Positions 33,914-43,199 of a stretch of DNA of 64,000 bases are shown here, one piece after another (position 1 is the first letter of the stretch; each line of letters starts with the position of its first letter). The stretch covers positions 1,302,001-1,366,000 of the forward strand of contig NZ_OZ245005.1 in NCBI RefSeq assembly GCF_965223525.1, in the 5' to 3' direction. This stretch comes from Leptofilum sp965223525 (GTDB lineage: Bacteria > Chloroflexota > Anaerolineae > Promineifilales > Promineifilaceae). Under the pieces are notes generated by a model. The model searched no databases and was not told the DNA's origin. It worked only from the letters and a program-made list of their open reading frames with translations. The position numbers and the translations under genes are program-made.

Positions 33914-34071
33914 TAACAATTTCCATAATGAAATAAATTTATTGTCTAAGCGAATTACTGGCCCCGACACGGCCGTTTCCCACCACATCCCTGCCACACC
34001 GTTGTCGGGTATCCAATGACCATTCAAAATTAATTATTCACGATTCACAATTATCAACCGGAGTAAACATC

Positions 34072-37000
34072 ATGTCTTTCAAAGACGTTTCCAACAAAGT
34101 CAACTTTGTGGAACTAGAACAAGAAATTCTCAACTTTTGGCAAGAAACCGATGCCTTTAACGAGCTACGCCGCCTGCGGGCGGGCAGTGGCAAGCGGTTT
34201 AGCTTCATCGACGGCCCCATCACCGCCAACAACCCGATGGGCGTGCACCACGCCTGGGGCCGCACCTACAAAGATTTGTACCAGCGGTACCATGCCATGC
34301 AGGGCAAAAACCTGCGCTGGCAAAACGGTTTCGACTGCCAGGGGCTGTGGGTCGAGGTGGAGGTGGAAAAAGAGCTGGGCTTCAAAACTAAGCGAGACAT
34401 CGAGGCGTTTGGCCTGGAAAAGTTTGTCAAGCTGTGTAAGGCGCGGGTGCTGCATTATGCGGCCGTTCAAACTGAACAATCAATCCGGCTGGGGTATTGG
34501 ATGGATTGGAACAGCCCGGATGAACTGCGTCGCCTCAGTGCCCTCATGAAGGACGACCCGCTTCAAGAAACTATCATCCAGGGCCCGAACGGGCCCATCA
34601 GCGGTACGGTGGAGCAGCTTGTGGGTATGTTGGGTTTGCCAGAGGTGGGTGGTTCTTACTTCACCTTCAGCAACGAAAATAATTACATGATCTGGCGATT
34701 TTTGAAGATGTGCCGTGACAACGGCTGGCTGTACAAAGGCACGGACGTGATGCCCTGGTGCGCCCGCTGCGGCACCGGCATCAGCCAACACGAAATCGTC
34801 ACCGATGGCTACTTTGAAGTGACGCATGATTCCGTGTTTGTGAAATTTCCCATCGTGAGCAAGACATCCGTTTTCTTTGAGAAAACGGATGTCTCTCAAG
34901 AAGCACTGCTGGTTTGGACGACGACGCCGTGGACGCTCACGAGTAACGTAGCAGCGGCCGTTGGCCCCGAACTAGATTACGTCAAAGTGCAGCACGAAGA
35001 TGGCTGGACCTATTATTTGGCCGAAGAAGCTGCCAAAAACACGCTCATCGGTAAATATGAAGTAGTAGGCAAGCTGAAAGGTGAAGAACTAGTCGGCTGG
35101 GAATATCGTGGCCCGTTTGATGAGCTGCCAGCGGCGATGGGTGCGTTTGCCGAGGCGGGTTACACCCATCGCGTCATCACCTGGAAAGAGGTGGGCGCAG
35201 ATGAAGGGACGGGCATCGTCCACATCGCGCCCGGCTGCGGGGCGGAGGACTTCCAGTTAAGCAAGGAGCACGATCTGCCCATTATCGCGCCATTGAACGA
35301 AAGTGGCGTCTACATCGCCGGATTTGATTGGCTAACCGGCCAACATTCGCAAGAAGTGGCTGAGGCCATCTTTGAGAATTTGCGCGAGAAGGGCGTGTAT
35401 TACCGCAAGCAGCGGTATGCCCACCGCTACCCACACTGCTGGCGCTGCGGCACGGAGCTAGTTTATCGCTTGGTAGATGAATGGTTCATCAGTATGGGCG
35501 AGCTGTACGACAAGCCGCGCGAAGAGGTGACTGAAGCTGAAAAGAAAGCGAGTTTGCGCTACCAAATCATGGATCGCGTGGACAAAATCAACTGGTATCC
35601 CAGCTTTGGCTATGACCGGGAGATGGATTGGCTGCGTAACATGCACGACTGGATGATCTCCAAGAAGCGGTATTGGGGCTTGGCACTGCCCATCTGGGAG
35701 TGTGAGGAATGCAGTCACTTTACGGTTGTTGGCGATGAGGATGAGCTGGAAGAGCGTGCTGTGGAAGGCTGGGAAAAGTTTGAAGGGCACACGCCGCATC
35801 GGCCGTACATCGACGAAGTAAAGATCGCTTGCGAGAAATGTGGCGGCAAAGTGAGCCGCATCAAGGACGTGGGCAATCCGTGGCTGGATGCGGGTATCGT
35901 GGCGTTTAGCACGTTAGGCTATCGGCACCATCCCGATTTGTGGGAAAAGTGGTATCCAGCCGACTGGATCAGCGAATCGTTCCCCGGCCAGTTCCGCAAC
36001 TGGTTTTATAGCCTGCTGGCGCAAAGCACCGTTTTAGGTGACGAGTCGCCGTTTTTGAATTTGTTTGGTTACTCAACGCTTTTGGCCGAAGACGGCCGTG
36101 AGATGCACAAATCTTGGGGCAACTCCATCGAGTTCAATGAGGCGGCTGACCAGATGGGTGCGGACACGATGCGCTGGCTGTACGCAAGCTGCAAGCCGGA
36201 GCAGAATTTGCGCTTTGGTTTCAATCGTGGTGATGAAACGCGCCGCCGTTTTCTCATTCCGCTGTGGAATGTTTATTCGTTCCTGGTGTCTTACGCCAAG
36301 CTGGATGGCTGGGAACCGTCGGTGCAAGATTTTATGGACAATACGCCGTCTTCCAATGCGGCGAATGCCCAGTTGGATGCGTGGATTAAAGAAAGGGTGG
36401 ATGAAACGGCCGTTTCCGTCCGCAACTCTCTCAACAAGTATGACGCCGAAAGAGCCACCCAAACATTGGAAGCGTTGCTGGATGACCTAAGTAACTGGTA
36501 CGTGCGCCGCAGCCGCCGCCGCTTCTGGAAAAGCGAAGCCGACGCGGACAAAAACGCTGCGTATCGCACGCTGTATCAGGTGATGGTCAAATTTATCCGC
36601 CTGTTGGCACCTTTTGTGCCTTTCACCACCGAGGTGATGTACCAAAATTTGGTGCGGAACGTAGATGCCAATGCGCCGGTGAGTGTACACCACACGCTTT
36701 ACCCCAATGCAGATGCAGCTTCGCTCGACCGCCGCCTGCTGGACAAGATGGGACTAGCCATCACCACCGCCAGCCTCGGCCGTTCGGCACGTAGCTCCGA
36801 GGACATCAAGCTGCGGCAGCCGCTGGCGAAGGCGCGGGTGAATGTGGGCAGTCAGCAGGCGCAGGATGATTTGCAGGAGTTGGCTGATGTACTGGCCGAG
36901 GAGATCAACGTCAAGGAAATTGAGGTGGTTTCTGAGGTGGGCGAGTTGGTGAATTACAAGCTGATGCCCAATAATCGCGTGCTGGGGCCGAAGTTTGGCA

Positions 37001-37485
37001 AGAATTTCCCCAAGGTGCGGCAAGCGCTGATGGCGCTCGACCCAGCCGAGGCGGCGCGTACCTTGCAAGCTGGCGACTCACTCACCGTCGAAGTAGCTGG
37101 TGAAATGGTGAGCCTGGATGATGAGGATGTGTTGGTGCAGACGGAATCAAGGGGTGGAACGGCCGTTGCCTCTGACAAAGGCGTGACCGTAGCAGTAGAC
37201 ACCGAACTGACGCCCGCTCTCGTCCAAGAAGGCTATGCCCGCGACGTGGTGCGCCAGGTCAACAACATGCGTAAAGACGCCGGTCTGGAAATCTCCGACC
37301 GAATCGCGCTGAGTTACCAGGGCGCATCTAGCGATGTCGCCGCTGCGCTGACCAACTTTGCCGAGTATGTGCAGCAAGAAACGCTCACCGTCAACCTGCA
37401 ATCTGGTCCAATGAGCGACGCTTTGTACAGCCAAACCGTATCCATCGGCGACCAGGATGTAACGTTAGAACTGCGAAAAGCATAA
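34072..37485 (+). CDS. ileS: Isoleucyl-tRNA synthetase, divergent signature motifs
   Basis: A 1137-residue class I synthetase. The HIGH motif appears as VHHAWG (residues 58-63) and KMSKS as MHKSWG (678-683), both unusual. The editing domain is intact: TTPWTLTSN and GTGIVHIAPGCGAEDF. Zinc-like pairs occur at CARCGT and CWRCGT and CEECSH/CEKCGG. The anticodon-binding domain follows YVRRSRRRFW, and a long C-terminal region resembles the eukaryote-like IleS type. Preceded by GGAG at 34060. Identity as IleS rests on overall order and residues; other class I Ile/Val/Leu members are less likely. Confidence 0.88.
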   Translation: MSFKDVSNKVNFVELEQEILNFWQETDAFNELRRLRAGSGKRFSFIDGPITANNPMGVHHAWGRTYKDLYQRYHAMQGKNLRWQNGFDCQGLWVEVEVEKELGFKTKRDIEAFGLEKFVKLCKARVLHYAAVQTEQSIRLGYWMDWNSPDELRRLSALMKDDPLQETIIQGPNGPISGTVEQLVGMLGLPEVGGSYFTFSNENNYMIWRFLKMCRDNGWLYKGTDVMPWCARCGTGISQHEIVTDGYFEVTHDSVFVKFPIVSKTSVFFEKTDVSQEALLVWTTTPWTLTSNVAAAVGPELDYVKVQHEDGWTYYLAEEAAKNTLIGKYEVVGKLKGEELVGWEYRGPFDELPAAMGAFAEAGYTHRVITWKEVGADEGTGIVHIAPGCGAEDFQLSKEHDLPIIAPLNESGVYIAGFDWLTGQHSQEVAEAIFENLREKGVYYRKQRYAHRYPHCWRCGTELVYRLVDEWFISMGELYDKPREEVTEAEKKASLRYQIMDRVDKINWYPSFGYDREMDWLRNMHDWMISKKRYWGLALPIWECEECSHFTVVGDEDELEERAVEGWEKFEGHTPHRPYIDEVKIACEKCGGKVSRIKDVGNPWLDAGIVAFSTLGYRHHPDLWEKWYPADWISESFPGQFRNWFYSLLAQSTVLGDESPFLNLFGYSTLLAEDGREMHKSWGNSIEFNEAADQMGADTMRWLYASCKPEQNLRFGFNRGDETRRRFLIPLWNVYSFLVSYAKLDGWEPSVQDFMDNTPSSNAANAQLDAWIKERVDETAVSVRNSLNKYDAERATQTLEALLDDLSNWYVRRSRRRFWKSEADADKNAAYRTLYQVMVKFIRLLAPFVPFTTEVMYQNLVRNVDANAPVSVHHTLYPNADAASLDRRLLDKMGLAITTASLGRSARSSEDIKLRQPLAKARVNVGSQQAQDDLQELADVLAEEINVKEIEVVSEVGELVNYKLMPNNRVLGPKFGKNFPKVRQALMALDPAEAARTLQAGDSLTVEVAGEMVSLDDEDVLVQTESRGGTAVASDKGVTVAVDTELTPALVQEGYARDVVRQVNNMRKDAGLEISDRIALSYQGASSDVAAALTNFAEYVQQETLTVNLQSGPMSDALYSQTVSIGDQDVTLELRKA

Positions 37486-37492
37486 ATTCAAC

Positions 37493-37528
37493 GTAGGGGC
37501 GCGGGGGCGCGACGCGACGCGCCCCTAC
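37493..37528. repeat. Hairpin repeat of the GTAGGGG family (copy 3)
   Basis: GTAGGGGCGCG (37493-37503) pairs with CGCGCCCCTAC (37518-37528). It lies 8 bases after the ileS stop and may also terminate that transcript. Confidence 0.75.
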
Positions 37529-37607
37529 AAACCCCGCACAAACAAACAGAATTTGGTATCATTCTTCCATTGCCAGCACATTGAAATGGCCTTGTTTGGA
37601 GGATTTG

Positions 37608-39956
37608 ATGCCGAAAACGATTCCCCCAGAAATTCAAACATCGATAACCCAAGCTGTAAATTGGCTTTGGGAAAAATATGGTCAATCATCTTATGACCAA
37701 TCGAACGATTTTCAAGTTTCAATTTATCAATTGCTGGAACAACATTTCGATTTGTCTGACCTGTACGACCTCTGTTTCAAACTCAGTATCGATTTTGAAA
37801 ACCTCAATGGACAAAATAAGCGGGATAAAGCCCGTGAAATTGTTTCATATTGTCAGCGGCACGATCTCCTCCAAGAGTTAAGAACATCTCTTGCTGAACT
37901 TCGACCCAAAATAGCCTGGCCTGAGGCTGATACACCTTCATCAACCGATAAATCTTACAAAGCGACCTGGCGTGATGGTGTTGAAAAGTATTATAAAAGC
38001 TTGTTTGTTCAGGTTGGCTTTGTGCGTATTTTGGGGCGAATGGAGTCTGAGCCGCTGGAAAATGTGTTCACGCATGTGAATGTGATGGACAAGCTGACCG
38101 CTGAACAGCGGTACAACATTGCCAAACTGAAAGAGGAATTTGACCCGCGTGACTTTTCACGGATGGAGCGGGTGCGGCGCGTGGCGGGGGATGATGCTGT
38201 GGCTGAATTCCCTAAGCTGTTTATTTTGGGGAAGCCTGGATCTGGTAAAACAACTTTTCTTAAGCATACCGCGCTGCGAGCCATCAAGCATGAAATCAAA
38301 AAGGTGCCGCTGTTTGTGCCCCTGAAAGAGCTGTCTGATTCCGGGATGGGTATCGTGGAGTTTATGATCCACCAGCTGAATGTACACCGTTTTCCAGAAC
38401 CAAAGATATTTTTGACGCGACTGCTCGAAAATGGGGATGGGTTGGTGCTGTTTGATGGGTTGGATGAAGTGAATTTAGAAGACAATAATCGTTCAGAAAT
38501 GATTAAGCAAATCAATGACTTTGTTTATCGTTATAGCGACTGCCCCACGCTGATAACTTGCCGAATCGCGGCTACTGATTACAGCTTTACCCAATTTGAA
38601 TACGTGGAAATGGCTGATTTTGATGCCAAACAGATGGCAAACTACATTGATTTGTGGTTTGTAGGCGACGACGTAAAGCGTGACAGTTTTAAGAAAGCAT
38701 TGCTGGAAGATGACAATTACAAGCCAGTGCGGGAGCTAGCGCAGGTGCCGCTGCTGCTGGCGCTGCTTTGTTTGGTTTACGAGGAGCGGAATGAAATCCC
38801 GCCAGAGCGCAGCGAAATTTATGAAGAGGTGATGCGCGCTTTGCTGAGCAAGTGGGACGCCAGCCGAAACATTCGCCGAGATGATGTGTACCAGCAGCTT
38901 TCTTTAGGGCGAAAGCAGAAGATGTTGGCCGCTATTGCGGCTAAAACATTTGAGCAAGGGGACTATTATCTCCGAGAAAAAGAAGTGGTGCGGTTGATTG
39001 ATGGCTATTTGGCGGGTATGCCGGGGTTGGAAGAGCCTGATGCTGAGCTGGTTTTGCAATCTTTGGAAGCGCAGCACGGCATTTTTATAGAGAGGGCACG
39101 GGGCATTCACTCATTTAGCCATTTGACGCTGCAGGAATATTTTACGGCACGATATATAGTTGACAATGAGAGTCGGGGAACGGTTGAGCGTCTAATGAAC
39201 CATGTGGGGGATGCTCGATGGAACGAAGTATTTCTAATGGTGGCAAGTATGCTGGAAGATGCTACCGAATTCGGTGAGCAGTTTATAGTTGCTGTCAATC
39301 AGTTTATAGTGCGTGATGAACATTTAACCAAACAAGTATATTCGGTCGCGGAAAGTAGTGGGGCAAAACGAGTAGGCAATAGACCTGCTGCCAGCCGATC
39401 TTTTTTGCATTCTATTGTCCGCAATCCTGACTTTGATTTCACTCTGAAGCAGAGTGACGATTCTCTCATTCTTAAACCTCTCCACGATGTCGTTGATCGC
39501 ACTCTCGCTTTTTCCCTCGACCATAATCTTGCGATTGATTTTATGCTCAACTTTCATATCAAAGTCATCTGTGATTTTGATTTCCCGTCTGCCCGCTCCG
39601 ATGCTTAGGCCCTTGCCCTTCATGTTGCTGAACGGCGGCAACTTCTGGATCTGAAATCTGCTTTGAAAGTTTTGGCCTTGCCTGATGAGTCGACGCCAAT
39701 CCAAGTAAAGCGTGAGTTTGATAAAAAACTTGCTTCTATTCTGGGCCAATATCGAGATCAGTGGGATCCGTTTCGCTTGCTAGCTGTTAAACGAGATGAG
39801 GGGTTTCCACTGAAGTGCTTTTCCGAGGAACAAATGGAGGCCTGGGCGGATTATTTACAGGCAAATCTGCTGCTGGTGCGCTGTTTGCAAGTAGCGTATG
39901 TGCCCAATCGTCAGGCGTTAGAAGATAAGATTTTACTGCCGCCGGATATGTGGTAA
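37608..39956 (+). pseudogene. EAD-NACHT (bacterial NLR-like) defence protein interrupted by an amber codon
   Basis: From the ATG at 37608 (GGAGGA upstream) 666 codons run to TAG at 39606-39608; the same frame then continues without a stop to 39956. The first part has an effector-associated domain (about 38-105: LLEQHFDLSDLYDLCFKLSI), a NACHT ATPase with P-loop GKPGSGKTTF at 208-217 and Walker B LVLFDGLDEV near 279-288, then FSHLTLQEYFTARYI. The downstream part (FSEEQ, YLQANLLLVRCL, ILLPP) is the usual C-terminal sensor end of these proteins. No ACGGCCGT occurs. Nonsense mutation, sequencing error or read-through are all possible. Confidence 0.85.
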
Positions 39957-41224
39957 ACCTCACCCCAGCCCTCCCCTTGCGGGGGCTGAGGGGAGGACAC
40001 CTTTTCAGGCAAGCCTAGGGTCGGGCAAGAATTGTAAATTGTAAATTGATAAAATGGTTATGTCTCAAAACAAACTCAAAGAAGAATTGAAGCCCCTCTT
40101 TGAACAAACTCCAATGACGACGTATACGGCCGTCTGCATGACGCTGCATTGGTTGAGCAAGACCTTGCGAAACCGCAACGCTTCCCAAAGCAAGCGACCA
40201 AGCATAGGCGACCACCAGGAGAACAAGCAGACGATCCATATGGTCTGGATGACTAATCCGACTGTCTGCCCAATGCCAGCCACCGCTTTTGAGGTCGCGG
40301 AAACTTTGCTCCTGCCAATTGCGGTTGGCATACTCAAAGCCAGTCAGCGTAGTGTCATTGGTTACCAACGCCCATGCTTGGTCATAGCCTGCGCTCCAAA
40401 TCGCATGTGCGGTTGCTGGCAACCGGCCGCGCTGCTTGAAAGCGAGTCCATCAGCCGACCACTGTTGACCAGCCTGTACCATGTTGGCAATGGCAAAATC
40501 GCCTGCCTCGGTGCAGATTTTGGTCATGCTGGTAACGCGAAACAGATAGCACCAACCCAAGCTGGCCACAGCCTGACACAAATCAGGAGATGTCCCAATC
40601 CCTCGGTCAGCCAACACCACGACGTTTCTGTCTGCTGCAATGCCCTTCTTGACAGTTTGCAACAGGGCTGTGACCATGCCAACTTGCCCCTCGGCTGGGT
40701 ACTGGTCATGATTGTTGGCAATATAACAACGCCAGGCCAGAGGGATACAACGTCCTTCCCAGGCAGCGCCAACCACCATGGCAGCCAAGCGGTCTTGCAA
40801 CTTTGTCTCATCCACCAGCAGATAAAGCTTGCCTGGTGGCAACTGGCTGACAATCCAGGCTGTCCATTGGCTGAAGAAGGCTTGCAGAGGAAAACGTTTG
40901 TTGTCCAGAAAACGTCGCAAGCGACGGGCACAACTTTCGACCCTCTCGCCTGTAGCAACCTGGCGGGCAATCTGTTGCTGTTGGCAGCTTTCTGCTCGCA
41001 TGATGCCCAGGCTAAACAAGCCGACGTTATCGACTTGCCAGCTATTGAGACAAGGCAATTGGCTGGCGATTGTTTGATTCCATTGATAAAGTACTGGATA
41101 GCTCATTTTGGCCTCCTTCTGACGTTTTGGAACACATCAGAATTGTCCTTGATGAGCTATTCTTTTTTCAACCCTCTAAACATGTCCTCCCCTCAGCCCT
41201 GGTAGGGGAGGGCTAGGGTGGGGG
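39957..41224. mobile_element. IS4-family insertion sequence bracketed by inverted palindromic repeats
   Basis: A single-transposase element of about 1.2 kb. Outside the transposase lie matching sequences in inverse orientation: GGCTGAGGGGAGGACA (39984-39999) and its perfect complement at 41183-41198, with the similarity continuing outward to about 39963 and 41219. These arms belong to a dispersed intergenic repeat family also present at 41645 and 19668, so the true IS ends and target duplication cannot be fixed by eye. Confidence 0.8.
40015..41106 (-). CDS. IS4 family DDE transposase
   Basis: A 363-residue transposase with catalytic D99 (LVDETKLQ), D167 (LADRGIGTS) and E266 inside the IS4 signature Y259-x2-R262-x3-E266-x6-K273 (YANRNWQEQSFRDLK). 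It cuts and pastes its own element. The frame is full-length and undamaged, so the element may still move. It sits directly downstream of the broken NACHT gene. One ACGGCCGT word (40126) lies within it. Confidence 0.95.
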   Translation of the reverse strand: MSYPVLYQWNQTIASQLPCLNSWQVDNVGLFSLGIMRAESCQQQQIARQVATGERVESCARRLRRFLDNKRFPLQAFFSQWTAWIVSQLPPGKLYLLVDETKLQDRLAAMVVGAAWEGRCIPLAWRCYIANNHDQYPAEGQVGMVTALLQTVKKGIAADRNVVVLADRGIGTSPDLCQAVASLGWCYLFRVTSMTKICTEAGDFAIANMVQAGQQWSADGLAFKQRGRLPATAHAIWSAGYDQAWALVTNDTTLTGFEYANRNWQEQSFRDLKSGGWHWADSRISHPDHMDRLLVLLVVAYAWSLALGSVAVSQGLAQPMQRHADGRIRRHWSLFKEGLQFFFEFVLRHNHFINLQFTILARP

Positions 41225-41241
41225 TCGATTTTCCAACAACC

Positions 41242-41622
41242 CTAATCTTCCCCCAGCAAAGATACATCCCCATCACAAACAGCCAAGATCGTTTCTAAAA
41301 CAGCCTCGGTTTGCTGCAAAATAGTGACGTTGGCGAAGCGCAGCACGCGGTAACTTTCTTCCTCCAGCCATTGGGTACGTTCACGGTCTGCTTTTTCCTG
41401 AAAGGCATAAATGTCTCCATCAGCCTCGACAACCAGTTTTTTCTCCACACAGCAAAAATCAACAATGTACGGGCCAATGGGATGCTGGCGGCGAAATTTG
41501 TAGCCGCCTAGCTGCTTGCGCCTGAGGCGTGACCAGAGGTGCTTTTCTGCTTTGGTGGGTTCATGCCGCATTTTGCGGGCGAAGTAGGTTAGGGGTGGGG
41601 GGATGCGGTGGTTCTTGGGCAT
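41242..41622 (-). CDS. DUF559 endonuclease-domain protein
   Basis: A 126-residue protein of the DUF559 family, related to very-short-patch-repair nucleases: LTYFARKMRHEPTKAEKHLW, LRRKQLGGYKFRRQHPIGPYIVDF and the EADGD site are characteristic, with the D...E/D residues of a PD-(D/E)xK fold. Biological role unknown; such genes are often scattered and mobile. It lies 36 bases after the second desaturase, with a repeat between them. Confidence 0.85.
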   Translation of the reverse strand: MPKNHRIPPPLTYFARKMRHEPTKAEKHLWSRLRRKQLGGYKFRRQHPIGPYIVDFCCVEKKLVVEADGDIYAFQEKADRERTQWLEEESYRVLRFANVTILQQTEAVLETILAVCDGDVSLLGED

Positions 41623-41658
41623 AGGGAATTATACCAAAACCCACCTCCTCCCTAGCCC

Positions 41659-43140
41659 TCAGCCCTCAATGGGGGAGGGAACCATGCCCTCAAGAACAAG
41701 TTGGGCGGCGACCTTGCCGGAGAGGGTGACCATGGGGACGCCGCCGCCAGGATGGGTGGTGCCGCCTGCGAAGTAGAGTCCTTTGATTTGCTTTGAGCGG
41801 TTATGCGGCCGTTTAAAAGCAGCCCATCGTGAGTTGGGTGATGCACCATACAGGGCACCCCGCCACGCACCACTCCCTGCGGCCAAATCATGCGGCGTCA
41901 AAATTTGTTCGGTAACGATGTGGTCGCGCACGTCGAAGCCAAAGTTGGCGATTTTTTGCAGGACGAGATCGCGGTAGCTTTGCTGATTGGTGTGCCAATC
42001 GTACTGATCATCAAGCGGCGGCGCGTTGACAAGGACAAACCAATTTTCGCCGCCGTCGGGGGCGTGTTCGGGGTCGGTTTTGCTGGTGATGGCGATGTAG
42101 ATGGTGGGGTCGGCAGGCGGTTGGCCTTGCTGGAAGATGGCGTTGAACTCGGCGGGGTAGTCGGGGGAGAAGAGGATGTTGTGATGGGCGAGTTTGGGGA
42201 ATTGTTTGTTGATGCCAAGCAGAAGGATGAAGCCGGAGCAGGAGGAGTCGAATTGTGAATTGCGAATTGTGGATTGTGAATTTTTAAGTAAGTGCTTTTG
42301 CGTCGTGGTGACGTCTAGGTTGCTGACAACGGCCGTTCCCGACACTTTTCCCCCATTTTTGAGGATGAGGTGGGAGAAACGGCCGTTTTCCACACAAATT
42401 TCCTGCACGCCACAGTTGGTATGAATCGTTACGCCCAGTTCGCGGGCGAGGATGGCCATCGCTTGAGCAATGACATAAATGCCGCCGCGTGGATACCAGA
42501 CGCCGCCAGATAGCTCCACATGGGCGATAACGTTAAGCGTGGCCGGAGCCAAATAGGGACTACCGCCGACGTAGGTGGCAAAGCGACCCAAAAGCTGCCG
42601 CAGCTCCGGCGACTGAACATGCGATTCAATCGCTTTTTGCATCGTACGCAGGCCGTCAATTTTGAACCAGTCGGGGAAAGGCACACGCAAAAAGCTGCGC
42701 CACGTGGGCGGCTTGTCGTAGATGAAGACCGGGCCGGTGATGCGGTGAATCTGCTTCGCGTAGTGTAGATATTTCTTATAGCCAGCGACATCCTGAGGGG
42801 CGATTTGGCGGATTTGCTCAGCCATCTGCGCTGGGTCTTCTTTGGCGTCCAGGATGGTACCGTCTGGGTAAAAGTAGCGGGTGAGCGGATCGACGGGTTC
42901 TAGCGACAGGTAATCTTCCAGGCGGCGGCCAGCGCTGACAAACAACTCTTCAAAGACGTGCCGCATGGTGATGACCGAGGGGCCAATGTCCCAGCGGAAG
43001 CCATCGGCCACAATTTGACCCATTTTGCCGCCGACTTGCCCGTTTTTTTCGTAAATGGTGACGCGCTGTCCAGCGGCTGCTAGCCGAATGGCTGTGCTAA
43101 GTCCACCGATGCCTGCGCCAATGATCAAAATTTCGTTCAT
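41659..43140 (-). CDS. CrtI-type carotenoid desaturase/oxidase (second copy in operon)
   Basis: A 493-residue FAD-dependent amine-oxidase-fold protein: dinucleotide loop IIGAGIGGLSTAIRLAAAG, VGGKMG, and the C-terminal FAD motif YFAGGTTHPGGGVPMV. With crtB, crtI and cruF-like genes upstream it may be a 3,4-desaturase (CrtD-like) or ketolase; sequence alone does not decide. An internal NSQSTIRNSQF peptide is encoded by an AATTCACAATTC repeat (42249-42286), and the last residues VPSPIEG by another repeat. The start at 43140 is at the family's usual MNEILIIG; upstream codons are a repeat read in frame. Confidence 0.9.
   Translation of the reverse strand: MNEILIIGAGIGGLSTAIRLAAAGQRVTIYEKNGQVGGKMGQIVADGFRWDIGPSVITMRHVFEELFVSAGRRLEDYLSLEPVDPLTRYFYPDGTILDAKEDPAQMAEQIRQIAPQDVAGYKKYLHYAKQIHRITGPVFIYDKPPTWRSFLRVPFPDWFKIDGLRTMQKAIESHVQSPELRQLLGRFATYVGGSPYLAPATLNVIAHVELSGGVWYPRGGIYVIAQAMAILARELGVTIHTNCGVQEICVENGRFSHLILKNGGKVSGTAVVSNLDVTTTQKHLLKNSQSTIRNSQFDSSCSGFILLLGINKQFPKLAHHNILFSPDYPAEFNAIFQQGQPPADPTIYIAITSKTDPEHAPDGGENWFVLVNAPPLDDQYDWHTNQQSYRDLVLQKIANFGFDVRDHIVTEQILTPHDLAAGSGAWRGALYGASPNSRWAAFKRPHNRSKQIKGLYFAGGTTHPGGGVPMVTLSGKVAAQLVLEGMVPSPIEG
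42249..42286. repeat. GAATTGTGAATTG-type repeat inside a coding sequence
   Basis: The string GAATTGTGAATTGCGAATT and its continuation repeats the AATTGTGAATTG unit. Similar strings are noncoding before ileS (34021-34060), before the subtilisin (12805-12838) and beside the IS (40029-40050). Here it is in frame within the second desaturase. Confidence 0.75.
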
Positions 43141-43147
43141 AAACAAT

Positions 43148-43199
43148 ATTTTGAGATTGGAGATTGGGCTAATCTCTAATCTCCAGTCTCCAATCTCCT
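43148..43199. repeat. GGAGATTGGAGA-type intergenic repeat (copy 2)
   Basis: TTGGAGATTGGGCTAATCTC and AATCTCCAGTCTCCAATCTCC-like wording form an imperfect hairpin matching 25527-25594. It overlaps the glycosyltransferase C-terminus, encoding its final RRLETGD. Confidence 0.75.

Noticed and set aside
39663..39956. 97-codon open frame treated as a separate gene after the NACHT gene
   Set aside because: It is in the same frame as the NACHT gene, separated only by the TAG, and matches the C-terminal end of that family; it has no ribosome-binding site.
40054..41205. 383-codon open frame on the plus strand across the IS
   Set aside because: It is the antisense shadow of the IS4 transposase, whose catalytic motifs on the minus strand are unambiguous.
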